A DNA stretch of 64,000 bases from Pseudomonadota bacterium (lineage in GTDB: Bacteria > Pseudomonadota > Gammaproteobacteria > Burkholderiales > Burkholderiaceae_C), in the NCBI GenBank assembly GCA_018241265.1, contig JAFEEF010000010.1, positions 105,164-169,163 of the forward strand, in the 5' to 3' direction. Positions 25,730 to 33,984 of this stretch are shown piece after piece; position 1 is the first letter of the stretch, and each line of letters opens with the position of its first letter. The translations under genes and the position numbers were made by a program. Below the pieces are notes generated by a model that was not told where the DNA came from, searched no databases, and saw nothing but the letters and a program-made list of their open reading frames with translations.

Positions 25730-26974
25730 ATGCAACTTCCGTCCCCCGAGCCGCACGCCGCGGCGTGGCCTGCGCCGGCGGCCGTCGAACAGGAGCCGGC
25801 ACGCGGCTGGGTCGTCGTCTGGGCGAGCTTCACCGCGCTCGCGGTGATCTTCGGCATCGCCTATTCGTTCGCCGCATTCTTCGAGTCGTTCGCTGCGGAG
25901 TTCCAGGCGACGCGCGCGCAGGTCTCGCTGGTCTTCGGCTTGTCGGGGCTGCTGTACTTCGTGCTCGGTGCCTTCGGCGGCATGCTCGCCGACCGCTACG
26001 GGCCGCGCATCGTCACGAGCGCCGGCATGCTGTGCATCGCCGGCGCACTCGTGCTGGGCAGCCTGGCGACGTCGATGGTCGCGCTGACCTTGGCGTACGG
26101 CGTCGGCGTCGGTGTCGGCATCGCGCTCGTCTACACGCCGGCGATCGGCTGCGTGCAACCCTGGTTCACGCGGCGCCGCGGCCTCGCGGCCGGCATCGCG
26201 AGCGCCGGCATCGGCGCCGGCACGTTCTGCGTGCCGCTGCTCGCCGCCGCGGCCATCGCGCAGTGGCACTGGCGCAGCGCGATGTGGGCGCTGGCCGCCG
26301 GCGTCGTCGTGGTCGGTCTGGCATCGACCCTGCTGTTGCAGCGCGCACCGGGCGCGATGCGCCGCGCCGACGGCAGCGTGCCCGGCATGGCGCTCGGCGA
26401 AGTGTTGCGCGCGCCATCTTTCCGCTGGATGTATGCGATGTGCATGCTCGGCGCGCCGGCGATGTTCATCCCGTTCGCGCATCTTTCGGCGTCGGCACGC
26501 GACCTCGGCGTGGCCGATGCGCAAGCGGTCGGCCTCGTCGGCCTGATCGGCATCGGCAGCCTGACCGGGCGCTTCGCAGTCGGCGCAGTGGCGGACCGCA
26601 TCGGCCGGCCGCTGGCGCTGATCGCGGTCGAGGCATCGCTGGGCCTGTCGATGCTGCTGTGGCTCGTGGCCGGCAGCTATCCGGCGCTCGCCGTGTTCGC
26701 GCTCTGGATGGGCCTCAGCTACGGCGGCATCGTGTCGCTGATGCCGGCGCTCTGCATGGACCTCTACGGCGCGCGCTCGGTGTCGTCGGTGATCGGCACG
26801 CTCTACACCGGCGCCGCGCTCGGCAACGCCGCCGGTCCGTGGGTCGCCGGCCGCGTGTTCGACGTGCGCGGCAGCTATGCGCTCGTGATCGGCGGCTGTG
26901 CGCTGCTGTCGCTGCTGGCGACGCTGTGCGCGTGGCGCGCAGTGCGGCGCCGAGCGCGCCACCTTGCGCCCTAG
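25730..26974 (+). CDS. MFS transporter (OFA/monocarboxylate-like)
   Basis: A 414-residue major facilitator with 12 predicted helices. The N-terminal half has FAAFFESFAAEFQATRAQVSLVFGLSGLLYFVLGAFGGMLADRYGPR, including the loop 2-3 G-x-x-x-D-R-x-G motif of the family; the C-terminal half repeats a related motif at VGAVADRIGRP. The fold resembles oxalate/formate and monocarboxylate transporters. In a methylotroph an organic-acid substrate is plausible but unproven. Its stop overlaps the convergent crystallin-family gene by 4 bases. Confidence 0.88.
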   Translation: MQLPSPEPHAAAWPAPAAVEQEPARGWVVVWASFTALAVIFGIAYSFAAFFESFAAEFQATRAQVSLVFGLSGLLYFVLGAFGGMLADRYGPRIVTSAGMLCIAGALVLGSLATSMVALTLAYGVGVGVGIALVYTPAIGCVQPWFTRRRGLAAGIASAGIGAGTFCVPLLAAAAIAQWHWRSAMWALAAGVVVVGLASTLLLQRAPGAMRRADGSVPGMALGEVLRAPSFRWMYAMCMLGAPAMFIPFAHLSASARDLGVADAQAVGLVGLIGIGSLTGRFAVGAVADRIGRPLALIAVEASLGLSMLLWLVAGSYPALAVFALWMGLSYGGIVSLMPALCMDLYGARSVSSVIGTLYTGAALGNAAGPWVAGRVFDVRGSYALVIGGCALLSLLATLCAWRAVRRRARHLAP

Positions 26975-28074
26975 ACGCGCGGCTCGCCGGCCTCGTTGAC
27001 TTGAATGGTCGGCCCTGGCGGCGCGGCCATCTGCACGTGGTGCTCGGCGCTGCGGAAGTAGTAGGTCACGTCCCAGTAGTCGGGCTGGCCGTTGCGCGGC
27101 ACTTCGGCGCAGCGCTGCACGTCCTGGCTGTACGCGGTCGTCGGGCCGCGATCGACGTTCGCGCCGATCGCCGCACCGGCAACCGCGCCGCCGACCGTCG
27201 CGAGGGCCTTGCCGGTGCCGCCGCCGATCTGGTGACCGAGGATGCCGCCGACGATGCCGCCGACCACTGCGCCGCCGACGTTGCGGCCGTCCTGCACCAC
27301 TTGCTGGCGTTCGACCCAGCAGCGTTGCTGCGGCGTCGCATAGACCGCGTGGACCGCGCTGACGTTCACCTCGTAGACGCGCTCGTCGTGACGGCGCCGC
27401 CAGTCGTAGGCAGGCGCCGGCGGCGGCGCGTAGCGGCTCTCCTCGTAGCGCATGCCCGGATGCGCGAGGCGCACCGACGACACCGCATTGTTGAGCCCCA
27501 TCGCGCTCAGATCCGAATAGCGGCCCGGCCGGAGGATGACGCAGCGCCCGTTGAAGTTCGCGTTCTCGCACGCCTCCCAGCGCTCGTTGCCGAGCACGAT
27601 GACGGACGACGCGCGATCGTTGAAGCCGTATTGCGAGAAGTCGGGAACGTCGCCTTCGGCCGCGAAGTTGCGGCCCTGGAAACCTTGCTGCGAATAGAAG
27701 GTGATCTGGCCGGCCATCGGCTGCGGCGCGTAGCGGCCTTGGTCGTAGTGCCGATCGTGGTCGGTCGCTCGGGCCGACGAGATGCGATCGTTGAGGTTCA
27801 TGGCGCGCAGCGACGGATAGTTGCCGGGCCGCAGGATCGCGCACGGGCCGCCGAAGTTGCGGTCGCCGCAGACTTCCCACGCCGAGCCGGTGACGACGAC
27901 CGACGAAGCCTGGTCATTGAAGCCGAAGCGCCGGAAATCGCCGACCGGACCTTGCGCGGTGAACGAGCGTCCTTCGTAGTTCTCGTGTTCGTAGAACGTC
28001 ACGTCGGCCGAGGCCTGCAGCGCGACGACGGCGAGCGCGGCGGCGGCGCTCAGCTGGATCAAGCTCTTCTTCAT
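26971..28074 (-). CDS. Beta/gamma-crystallin family protein with glycine-zipper domain
   Basis: A 367-residue exported protein (signal peptide residues 1-23, ending LQASA). Two beta/gamma-crystallin domains follow: residues about 24-102 (VTFYEHENYEGRSF...SSVVVTGSAWEVCGD) and about 122-202 (ITFYSQQGFQGRNF...SSVIVLGNERWEACE). Then comes a linker and a glycine-zipper segment at about 266-308 (VGGAVVGGIVGGILGHQIGG), typical of outer-membrane 17-kDa/2TM surface proteins, and a conserved C-terminal DYWDVTYYFRSAEHHVQM tail. Bacterial beta/gamma-crystallins often bind calcium; an envelope-protective role is an inference. The adjacent upstream gene is a paralogue. Confidence 0.85.
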   Translation of the reverse strand: MKKSLIQLSAAAALAVVALQASADVTFYEHENYEGRSFTAQGPVGDFRRFGFNDQASSVVVTGSAWEVCGDRNFGGPCAILRPGNYPSLRAMNLNDRISSARATDHDRHYDQGRYAPQPMAGQITFYSQQGFQGRNFAAEGDVPDFSQYGFNDRASSVIVLGNERWEACENANFNGRCVILRPGRYSDLSAMGLNNAVSSVRLAHPGMRYEESRYAPPPAPAYDWRRRHDERVYEVNVSAVHAVYATPQQRCWVERQQVVQDGRNVGGAVVGGIVGGILGHQIGGGTGKALATVGGAVAGAAIGANVDRGPTTAYSQDVQRCAEVPRNGQPDYWDVTYYFRSAEHHVQMAAPPGPTIQVNEAGEPRV

Positions 28075-28200
28075 GGATGCCCTCCGGTCGCGGATGGTTG
28101 GATCGTCATGCCGGGTCTTCCCGCCCGGTCCTTCGCATCGACAACGCGCCGGCCGCCGAATCCGACGACGTCGCCGTGCAACCTCTCGTAAGCGCCGGCA

Positions 28201-28234
28201 GGCGCGAACGACGGCACGGCGCGAACGACGGCAC
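28201..28234. repeat. Two-copy 17-bp tandem repeat
   Basis: The unit GGCGCGAACGACGGCAC is repeated exactly at 28201-28217 and 28218-28234, between the two crystallin-family genes. No function is apparent; it may reflect slippage or a relic of the duplication. Confidence 0.8.
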
Positions 28235-28266
28235 GGCGACCGCGCGCCGTCGTCGAGCGCCGGTCA

Positions 28267-29256
28267 TCACATGCGCGGATCGCCCATTCCGTCCACCGTG
28301 ATCGTCGGTCCCGGCGGCGCCGTCAGCTCCACGTGGTGCTCGGTGCCGTGGAAGTAGTAGGTCACGTCCCAGTAGTCGGGCTGGCCCGAGCGCGGCAGGC
28401 GGTCGCAGTGCCGCACGTCCTGGGTCGAGATGGTCGGCGGCGTGCGCACGACCTGGCCGTCGGCCACGGCCGCGGTGCCGTCCTGCACGACCTGATTGCG
28501 CTCGACCCAGCAACGCTGGTCGGTCGTCGCGTAGACCGCATGCACCCTGTCGACGTCGACCTGATAGAGCGGCTGATCGCTGCGCGATTCATAGGTTCGC
28601 GGCGGCGGCACATAGGCTTGCGCGGTCTGCGCACCCGGCTCCGCCAGGCGCACCGACGACACGCTGTGGCTCAGGCCCATTGCCGACAGGTCGCGGTAGC
28701 TGCCCGGGCCGAGCACGGCGCAGCGGCCGCTGAAGTTCGCGTCCTCGCAGACCTCCCAGCGCTCGCTGCCGCGCACGATGATCGACGTCGCGCGGTCGTT
28801 GAAGCCGAAGCGCGCGAGGTCGGCGACGTCGCCGTCGGACGCGAAGCTGCGGCCGTCGAAGCCTGGCCTCGAGTAGAACGTCACCTGCCCGGTCGGCGCA
28901 GGCGGCGTCGGCGCATAGCGACTGGCTTCATAGTGCCGGTCGCTTTCGACCTGGCGTGCCGACGCCACGCGGTCGTTCAGGCTCATCGCACGCAGCGACG
29001 GATAGCTGCCGGGGCGCAGGATCATGCATTGCCCTGCGAAGCTGCGGTCGTCGCAAACCTCCCACGGCGTGCCGCTCACCACGACCGACGCCACGCGATC
29101 GCGAAAGCCGAGACGGGCGAGATCGGGCACCGATCCCTGCGCAATGTAGGCGCGGCCCTGAAAGTTCTCCTGCTCGTAGAAGGTCACATCGGCGCAGGCG
29201 TGCCCCGCTGCGACCGCGAGCGCCGTCATCGCGCCCAGCTTGCTCCATGGGTTCAT
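28267..29256 (-). CDS. Beta/gamma-crystallin family protein, paralogue without glycine zipper
   Basis: A 329-residue paralogue of the downstream gene. It keeps the signal peptide (residues 1-22), both beta/gamma-crystallin domains (VTFYEQENFQGRAY..., VTFYSRPGFDGRSF...), and the C-terminal RCWVERNQVVQDG and DYWDVTYYFHGTEHHVEL segments. The glycine-zipper region is missing and replaced by a short linker (TAAVADGQVVRTPPTIS). An AAGGAGAAAACG ribosome-binding site precedes the ATG at 29256. The tandem arrangement points to local duplication followed by gain or loss of the zipper. Confidence 0.83.
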   Translation of the reverse strand: MNPWSKLGAMTALAVAAGHACADVTFYEQENFQGRAYIAQGSVPDLARLGFRDRVASVVVSGTPWEVCDDRSFAGQCMILRPGSYPSLRAMSLNDRVASARQVESDRHYEASRYAPTPPAPTGQVTFYSRPGFDGRSFASDGDVADLARFGFNDRATSIIVRGSERWEVCEDANFSGRCAVLGPGSYRDLSAMGLSHSVSSVRLAEPGAQTAQAYVPPPRTYESRSDQPLYQVDVDRVHAVYATTDQRCWVERNQVVQDGTAAVADGQVVRTPPTISTQDVRHCDRLPRSGQPDYWDVTYYFHGTEHHVELTAPPGPTITVDGMGDPRM

Positions 29257-29438
29257 GTCGTTTTCTCCTTCGTTGGTCAGATACGCGAGCCGCCGAGCCG
29301 AGCCAGATATGAAACGAGGCAAGACATGCAGACTCCCCGGGCGCCGAGGCGCCGTCGAAGTCCATGGTTGCGCTGTGTACCGGGGTCGCCCTGTCGGCGC
29401 TCGCCGCAAGGGCCTGTCGGAATCGGCTGGCGTGCCGA

Positions 29439-31493
29439 TCAGAATTCGACGCGGTAGAGCCGTACCCGGAGGTCCGGCTCGCTCGAACCCGGCTTCTTGA
29501 CGTTGAAGCCGGCATCGCCGGCCGGCGCTTCGATCTGTGTCGTGCGCCAGAGCGACGGCCGCTCCTGAAGCTGCGCCCGAAACTCTTCGGTCGCCCAGAT
29601 CTGCCCCGGCTCGACGAACGGCTCGACGCGCGCCGCGCACAGCACCGCTTCGCCGCCGACGATGAGCGGCGGCGCATCGGCATCGCCTTGGCGGAACTGC
29701 ACGTCGCCGTAGTGCAGCGCGACCCGCAGGCGCGGCTGCCCGGGCGCGCGATAGACCTCGTCGATCAGGTGGCGCGCGGTCTGCGCGAGCGCGATCGGAT
29801 CGTCGTCGGCCACCAACGCCGCATCGCCCGCGCCGACTTCGGCGATCGCGCCGGGGGGCGCCCAGCGGCGCACCGCTTCCTCCATCGCCTTGCGCACCGG
29901 CAGGTCGGCACCGGCATGCATCAGCGCGCCGAAGCCGTGCACGTCGGCCTTCAGCACGCAGCACGGCCGAAGGTAGGCCTCGAAGTGGACTTCGTGGCCG
30001 GCGACGTCGCGCCAGGGCCGGTCGTAGCCGATGATGTTGGTCCGGTCCATGCGCTGGCCGTAGGCCGGCTGCAACCGCGCGATGACGTCGGACAGCACCG
30101 GATGCACGAGGTAGTGCGAGGCCGGCGGCAAGGTGCCGTCCGGATCGAGCGTCGCCTCGCCGGGCCGCAGGAAGCGCTGACGCCATTCGCCGCGCACGCG
30201 GTCGTGCTGCACGTAGCCGAGCAGGCCGACGCGGTACAGCCCCCAGAAGATCTGCGGCGCCGCGCCGCTCGAATCGGCAGCGGCGAGCGCGTCGAGCTCG
30301 GCACGCGTCAGCACCGGGCCGGGGAGTTGCGCGAGCAGGCCGTCGAGGTCGAGTTCGCCGAGATAGGGCGAGACCTCCGCGAGGTATTCGTGCGCGATCT
30401 CGGTCGCGGCCTGGTTCACCGCTTCCTTGAGCTGCGCCTCGTGACGGCGCTCGTCGGGGCGCTGCGCGCCGAGGCGCTCGCCGATCGTCATCAGGTCGCG
30501 CGGCCGCAGCAGCGTATGGCGGCACAGGTATTCGAGCGCATCTTCTTCCTCGCGCGTGTAGGTGTCCGTCACGCAGGTGCGGCCGAGGAAGGCCTCGAGC
30601 GGATGCGTCTTCGCACGCGCCGGGCTGACCATGCGGTCGGCCTTCACGAGCCGCACGTTGTTGACGAAGATCTCGCGCAGGCTCTCCGGCGAATAGACGA
30701 TGTCGATCGCGCTGCCGCGGTACTGCTGCGCCATCGCGGTGCGGCGCGGCAGGCTCGCATAGGCTTCCTTGCGGATCGCCGCATACACCTTGACGTGGTG
30801 GTTGATGCGGCGGAGCTGGTAGGCGATCTCGACCAGCCCGAGCTGCGCGTGGTACCAGACGTCGGGCGACAGCTCGCCGGTCACGCTCGGGTTGCCGGCG
30901 CGCTGCTCGACGTGCTTGTTGAAGTACTCGTCGATGCCGTCGATGAAGATCGCGATCGGCGCATTGACCGAGCGCAGGCGCGGCACGAGGTGGCCGTCGG
31001 TGTCGGCGGCGCAGCGCTGCAGGTCGCCGGGATTGAAGTCGAGCAGGCGGACGAAATGATCGATGACGCCGCGCAGCTGCTCGTCGCGCACGAGCCCGGT
31101 CAGGCGCGCGTTGACCTTGAGTCCGTCGAGCGCGCGCTCGTGCTTGAGGACCGCCAGCGAGATCGCCGTCAGCCACACCTTCGACCACGGCAGCGCCGAC
31201 GCCGCGAAGAACGCGAGCGTCTCGCGGTTGAAGATCTTGTCGCCGATCGGCTTGTCGAGCAGGCTGCCGCTCGGCAGGCAGACCGCGCGCGCCTCGCGCT
31301 GGTAGAGCACGCGCTTGGCCTTCAGCAGGAGCGTCTTGCCGAAGCCCTTGGTGCCGATGACGATGAACTTGTTGTCGTCGCCGTCGGGCGCGAGGAACGC
31401 GTCGATCTCGGGCGTGCGGTGCAGCAGCGACTCGTCGAAGTCATCGGCGACGCGGATGTCGTCGGCGTCTACGGTCCATGCGCGCATCCACAA
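29439..31493 (-). CDS. P-loop ATPase fused to a class III nucleotide-cyclase-like domain
   Basis: A 684-residue soluble protein. The N-terminal ATPase has Walker A GTKGFGKT (residues 47-54) and Walker B AIFIDGIDEYF (about 181-191), resembling Sll1717-type P-loop ATPases. The middle (about 200-510) is helical and unrecognised. The C-terminal part (about 520-655) looks like a class III adenylate/guanylate cyclase fold: VLKADVHGFGALM and AEVGAGDAALVADDD supply two metal-type Asp residues, VALHYGDVQF and GGEAVLCAARVEPFVEPGQIWATEEF match later strands, but the transition-state Asn (V-N-x-A-A-R) is Leu. No membrane segments. A second ATG lies two codons in (31487). The function is unknown. Confidence 0.7.
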   Translation of the reverse strand: MWMRAWTVDADDIRVADDFDESLLHRTPEIDAFLAPDGDDNKFIVIGTKGFGKTLLLKAKRVLYQREARAVCLPSGSLLDKPIGDKIFNRETLAFFAASALPWSKVWLTAISLAVLKHERALDGLKVNARLTGLVRDEQLRGVIDHFVRLLDFNPGDLQRCAADTDGHLVPRLRSVNAPIAIFIDGIDEYFNKHVEQRAGNPSVTGELSPDVWYHAQLGLVEIAYQLRRINHHVKVYAAIRKEAYASLPRRTAMAQQYRGSAIDIVYSPESLREIFVNNVRLVKADRMVSPARAKTHPLEAFLGRTCVTDTYTREEEDALEYLCRHTLLRPRDLMTIGERLGAQRPDERRHEAQLKEAVNQAATEIAHEYLAEVSPYLGELDLDGLLAQLPGPVLTRAELDALAAADSSGAAPQIFWGLYRVGLLGYVQHDRVRGEWRQRFLRPGEATLDPDGTLPPASHYLVHPVLSDVIARLQPAYGQRMDRTNIIGYDRPWRDVAGHEVHFEAYLRPCCVLKADVHGFGALMHAGADLPVRKAMEEAVRRWAPPGAIAEVGAGDAALVADDDPIALAQTARHLIDEVYRAPGQPRLRVALHYGDVQFRQGDADAPPLIVGGEAVLCAARVEPFVEPGQIWATEEFRAQLQERPSLWRTTQIEAPAGDAGFNVKKPGSSEPDLRVRLYRVEF

Positions 31494-31509
31494 CTCCTGC
31501 GATCGGACG

Positions 31510-31553
31510 TGCGGGTGTGGTCCCGCAACCGGCGGAGGATAGCGCGCCGGTTG
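31510..31553 (-). terminator. Nested hairpins between tupA and the ATPase-cyclase gene
   Basis: CAACCGGCG (31526-31534) and CGCCGGTTG (31545-31553) form a perfect 9-bp stem with a 10-base loop; an alternative 6-bp stem, TGCGGG/CCCGCA (31510-31515, 31522-31527), overlaps it. They lie between the tupA stop and the start of the ATPase-cyclase gene on the same strand. No T-run follows, so this may be a weak or Rho-assisted terminator, or an operator. Confidence 0.4.
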
Positions 31554-31593
31554 CCGGCTCTCAGCGGCTCATGGCGCGCAACGCCGGCCTCGC

Positions 31594-32430
31594 TCAGCGC
31601 TCCGCGTTCGGAAAGAACAACTGCTCGCCGCCGATCCGATAGGACGCGATCGTCGCCTGCCCCGCCGGCGACGTCACCCAGTCGACGAACTTCTGCGCGC
31701 CGGCATGGTCGAGCCGCGGGAACTTTGCGGCGCTCGGCACCATCACGCCGTACTGGTTGAAGAGGCGCCGGTCGCCCTCGACCAGCACCGCGAGGTCGGC
31801 GCGATTCCTGAAGGCCAGCCAGGTGCCGCGATCGGACAGCACATAGGCTTGCGTGGCCGCCGCCATGTTCAACGCCGGGCCCATGCCGCAGCCGCATTCG
31901 CGGTAGCCGGACCCCTTGCGTTCGTTCGCCACCGCCGGGCCGTCGGTGGCGAGGCCGGTCTGCGCCCAGAGGCGGCGCTCGGCCGCGTCGGTGCCGCTCT
32001 TGTCGCCGCGCGACACGAGCGGCGCGTTCGCTGCCGCGATCTTCTTCAATGCCGCGACGATGTCCCGGCCGCGCACGCCGGCGGGGTCGCCCTTCGGCCC
32101 GATCAGCACGAAGTCGTTGTACATCACCGGGTAGCGGCGCTCCGCATAGCCCTCGGCGACGAACTTCTCTTCGGCCGCGGTGTCGTGCACGAACAGCACG
32201 TCGGCATCGCCGCGCCGCGCGATGTCGATCGCCTGGCCGGTGCCGACCGCGACGACCTTGACGTCGATGCCGGAGGCCTGCCTGAAGGCCGGCAGCAGCT
32301 GCGCGAACAGGCCCGACTGCTCGGTCGACGTGGTCGATGCCATCGTGATGGTTTCGGCCTGCGCGATCGTGACCGCAGCCGCCGCCAGCAGCGCCGCGAC
32401 CGGTCGTGCGAAACGCTTCAAGAAACTCAT
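31594..32430 (-). CDS. tupA: Tungstate ABC transporter substrate-binding protein
   Basis: A 278-residue periplasmic binding protein with signal peptide (residues 1-25, ending IAQAE). The TupA hallmark ITMASTTSTEQSGLFAQLLPAF supplies the oxyanion-binding Thr/Ser residues; VSRGDKSGTDAAERRLW is a second conserved binding segment. Tungstate-selective uptake feeds W- or Mo-dependent enzymes such as formate dehydrogenase, which would complete methanol oxidation but is not encoded here. It is the last gene of tupB-tupC-tupA, its ATG overlapping the tupC stop. Confidence 0.88.
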   Translation of the reverse strand: MSFLKRFARPVAALLAAAAVTIAQAETITMASTTSTEQSGLFAQLLPAFRQASGIDVKVVAVGTGQAIDIARRGDADVLFVHDTAAEEKFVAEGYAERRYPVMYNDFVLIGPKGDPAGVRGRDIVAALKKIAAANAPLVSRGDKSGTDAAERRLWAQTGLATDGPAVANERKGSGYRECGCGMGPALNMAAATQAYVLSDRGTWLAFRNRADLAVLVEGDRRLFNQYGVMVPSAAKFPRLDHAGAQKFVDWVTSPAGQATIASYRIGGEQLFFPNAER

Positions 32431-33116
32431 GCCGTCTCCCCCTTGACGAACGCGTGGGCCTCGGCCGGCAGCGGTCCGTCGAAGAACGCGTCCACCGGCA
32501 GGTCGGCCAGCACACGGCCGCGTTCGAGGTAGACGACGCGGCTCGCGAGGCGCTTGACCTGACCCGGATTGTGGCTTGCCAGGATCAACGTGCGACCGTG
32601 CGCCGCTTCGCCGATCAGTGCCTCGACGTCGCGCTTGGCGGCCGGATCGAGGTTGGCGGTCGGCTCGTCGAGCAGCAGCACCTCCGGCTGCGTCGCCCAG
32701 GCGCGCGCCAGCGCGACGCGCTGCTGCTGTCCGCCCGACAGCGTGCGCGCGTTGCGCGTCGCCACGTCGGCGAGGCCGACCCGCTCGAGCGCGCCCATCG
32801 CGACGCGTTCGGCGTGCCGCCACGCGGTGCCGCGCAGCCAGAGCGCCAGCGCGACGTTGCTGCGCGCGCTGGCGCGCAGCATGTGCGGGCGTTGGAATAG
32901 CATCGCCTGGACGCGCTGCGGCGCATGTCGCGCGAGCGTGCCGGCCGCCGGCGGCACGAGGCCGTGCAGCAGGCGCAGCAGCGTGCTCTTGCCGCTCCCG
33001 TTGGCGCCGATCAGCGCGACGCGTTCGCCGGCCCGGATCGACAGGCCCGCGTCACGCAGCGCCATGACGCGGCCGTAGCGCACGTCGACCCTGCGCATCT
33101 CGAACAGCAGCGTCAC
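32427..33116 (-). CDS. tupC: Tungstate ABC transporter ATP-binding protein
   Basis: A 229-residue ABC ATPase. Walker A is GANGSGKST, the signature is LSGGQQQR, Walker B is VLLLDEPTANLDP, with an H-loop in ILASHN. The GTG at 33116 overlaps the permease stop (GTGA); an internal ATG at 33098 is an alternative. Its position between the permease and TupA genes with 4-base overlaps assigns it to this transporter. Confidence 0.88.
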   Translation of the reverse strand: MTLLFEMRRVDVRYGRVMALRDAGLSIRAGERVALIGANGSGKSTLLRLLHGLVPPAAGTLARHAPQRVQAMLFQRPHMLRASARSNVALALWLRGTAWRHAERVAMGALERVGLADVATRNARTLSGGQQQRVALARAWATQPEVLLLDEPTANLDPAAKRDVEALIGEAAHGRTLILASHNPGQVKRLASRVVYLERGRVLADLPVDAFFDGPLPAEAHAFVKGETA

Positions 33117-33868
33117 GGCGCGGCCTCGACGCGGAGCGCGCCGGCCGCATCGGCGATGCCGCCGTCGACCCGCTCGCGCCAGCCCCGCACCGACGCGATC
33201 GCGGCGTTCAGCGCGAGGACGACGCCGAGCAGCACGAGCCCGAGCGCGAGCGCGAGCGGCAGGTCGCCCTTGCTCGTCTCGAGCGCGATCGCGGTGGTCA
33301 TCACGCGCGTGTAGCCGTCGATGTTGCCGCCGACCACGACGACCGCGCCGACCTCGGAGATGGCGCGGCCGAAGGTCGCGAGGGCCACCGTGACGAGCGC
33401 ATAGCGCTCGTCCCACGCGAGCAGCAAGGCACGCGTCCAGGTGCCGGCGCCGAGCGAGCGCAATTGCTCGCCGTGCAGGCGATCGGCGTCTTCGAGGGTC
33501 TGGCGCGTCAGCGCCGCGACGACCGGCAGCACCAGCACCGTTTGCGCCGCGACCATCGCCTTGAAGCTGAACAGCCAGCCGAGAAAGCCGAGCGGACCCG
33601 CACGCGACAGCAGCAGATAGGCGACGAGCCCGACGACGACCGACGGCAGCGCGAGCGAGGTGCTGAGCAAGGTCAGCACGATGCCCCGCCCGGCGAAGCG
33701 CACCACCGCGAGCCAGCCGCCCAGCAGCACGCCGACGGCGCATGCGAAGACGCTGGCGAGCGCGCTCACCGCGAGCGAACGTCCGACGATCGCGAGCAGC
33801 ACCGGATCGCACGCGGCCACGAGCCGGCCCGCGGCGACCACGCTGTCGATGAAGGTGTTGTCATCCAT
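33113..33868 (-). CDS. tupB: Tungstate ABC transporter permease
   Basis: A 251-residue inner-membrane permease with about five or six hydrophobic segments and the conserved cytoplasmic EAA-like loop RQTLEDADRLHGEQLRSLGAGTWTRALLLA that contacts the ATPase. FGRAISEVGAVVVVGGNI is typical of tungstate/molybdate/sulphate-type permeases. I chose the ATG at 33868; the frame is open to 34015 but that part runs antisense into the POT gene. It is the first gene of tupBCA and divergent from the POT transporter. Confidence 0.88.
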   Translation of the reverse strand: MDDNTFIDSVVAAGRLVAACDPVLLAIVGRSLAVSALASVFACAVGVLLGGWLAVVRFAGRGIVLTLLSTSLALPSVVVGLVAYLLLSRAGPLGFLGWLFSFKAMVAAQTVLVLPVVAALTRQTLEDADRLHGEQLRSLGAGTWTRALLLAWDERYALVTVALATFGRAISEVGAVVVVGGNIDGYTRVMTTAIALETSKGDLPLALALGLVLLGVVLALNAAIASVRGWRERVDGGIADAAGALRVEAAP

Positions 33869-33984
33869 GTGCACGTCGTGGCGCGCCGAGTATCGGACAT
33901 GCGCCGAGCGCTCGGGGCCGGCGCGGATTGTGGCGGCCCGGCGTTTGCGCCACAGTCGCGGCTTTCCATACGTCCCCTCGCATC

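Noticed and set aside
24593..27880. An 1,095-codon minus-strand frame spanning the secreted protein, MFS and crystallin genes
   Set aside because: Only its last 320 codons encode a plausible protein with a signal peptide; the rest is antisense or out of frame to well-supported genes.
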